From: an uncultured Methanobrevibacter sp.
GTDB lineage: Archaea > Methanobacteriota > Methanobacteria > Methanobacteriales > Methanobacteriaceae
DNA: 64,000 nt
Direction of reading: 5' to 3'
NCBI GenBank assembly: GCA_900314635.1
Contig: OMVY01000005.1
Span: 62,001-126,000, forward strand
Shown piece after piece: positions 63,783-64,000 of this stretch; the first letter of the stretch is position 1; every line of letters begins with the position of its first letter. The position numbers and the translations under genes are program-made. The notes beneath the pieces are model-generated. The model had not been told where the DNA came from. It saw only the letters and a program-made list of their open reading frames with translations, and ran no database searches.

Positions 63783-64000
63783 ATCCAAGCCCCCCACATT
63801 GCCACAATAGATTTATAATCTAAAAACAAGGAATAATAAAAAATCATAAAAAATGAAAAATAAATATTTAAATCTAAAAAATAAAATCAGATACTTATAA
63901 TCTAAAAAAAATAAATCAGATATTTATTTCTAAAAAAATAAATTCAAGGATTAAAAACTAAAATCAAAAAATAGTCAAAAATATGTAAAATAGTAAGGGG

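Overview
The window looks like a chromosomal segment of a methanogenic archaeon of the order Methanobacteriales, most likely Methanobrevibacter or a close relative. Evidence is the very AT-rich DNA, a nine-gene A1AO ATP synthase operon in the order H-I-K-E-C-F-A-B-D with a two-hairpin proteolipid, two HMf-type histones, surface adhesin-like proteins with Ig-like repeats, DUF447 and DUF4012-like proteins, and a remarkable number of small zinc-ribbon proteins. Ribosome binding sites are strong (GGAGGTG-like) and often sit about 5 nt before the start codon. I used that spacing to choose several starts.

Region 1 (1-7.1 kb) is a restriction locus: the 3' end of a type I methylase gene (hsdM), its specificity gene (hsdS), then a McrB-like AAA+ gene and a McrC-like nuclease gene. 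The mcrB reading frame lacks a normal start and is broken by two in-frame TAA codons; the mcrC-like gene carries a one-base frameshift in an A run. Region 2 (7.2-9.4 kb) holds a Ser/Gly-rich surface protein and a TetR regulator/CPBP membrane protease pair. Region 3 (9.8-21.6 kb) holds nucleic-acid enzymes: an AddAB-like helicase-nuclease, an EEP-family phosphodiesterase and a zinc-ribbon HAD-like protein in one operon, then an internally duplicated membrane protein and a giant 1845-residue superfamily 1 helicase with about ten C-terminal zinc fingers. Region 4 (21.6-24.4 kb) is gene-poor and decaying: a CxxC microprotein, remnants of NTF2-like, flavodoxin-like and HxlR genes with a shared palindrome, a small membrane protein and tRNA-Gln.

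Region 5 (24.7-33.8 kb) is the complete ATP synthase operon on the minus strand. Region 6 (34.3-43.2 kb) is a minus-strand surface and zinc-ribbon group: a zinc-ribbon/EF-hand membrane protein, a 1408-residue secreted C1-peptidase/adhesin, a glycine-poor repeat zinc-ribbon protein, a membrane-anchored Ig-like protein and an 809-residue coiled-coil protein. Region 7 (43.7-53.2 kb) mixes a 2[4Fe-4S] ferredoxin, malate dehydrogenase, topoisomerase-type zinc fingers, an Rpn-type nuclease with a partial tandem duplication, an alpha/beta hydrolase, zinc-ribbon proteins, an RNase J-like beta-CASP enzyme and two histones.

Region 8 (53.4-56.1 kb) holds an acidic orphan and a two-gene operon of an ABC/AAA-type ATPase and a predicted PD-(D/E)XK nuclease, which has the layout of a defence module and is my best candidate for an undescribed system. 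Region 9 (56.3-64 kb) contains a secreted glycosidase-like protein, a DUF4012-like protein, a DUF447 protein, an amidohydrolase and a zinc-ribbon protein with three terminase-like helix-turn-helix modules. A recurring oddity is that three genes (mcrB, the Ig-like protein near 40.7 kb and the glycosidase near 56.4 kb) appear to start at ATT or ATC placed correctly behind a strong ribosome binding site.
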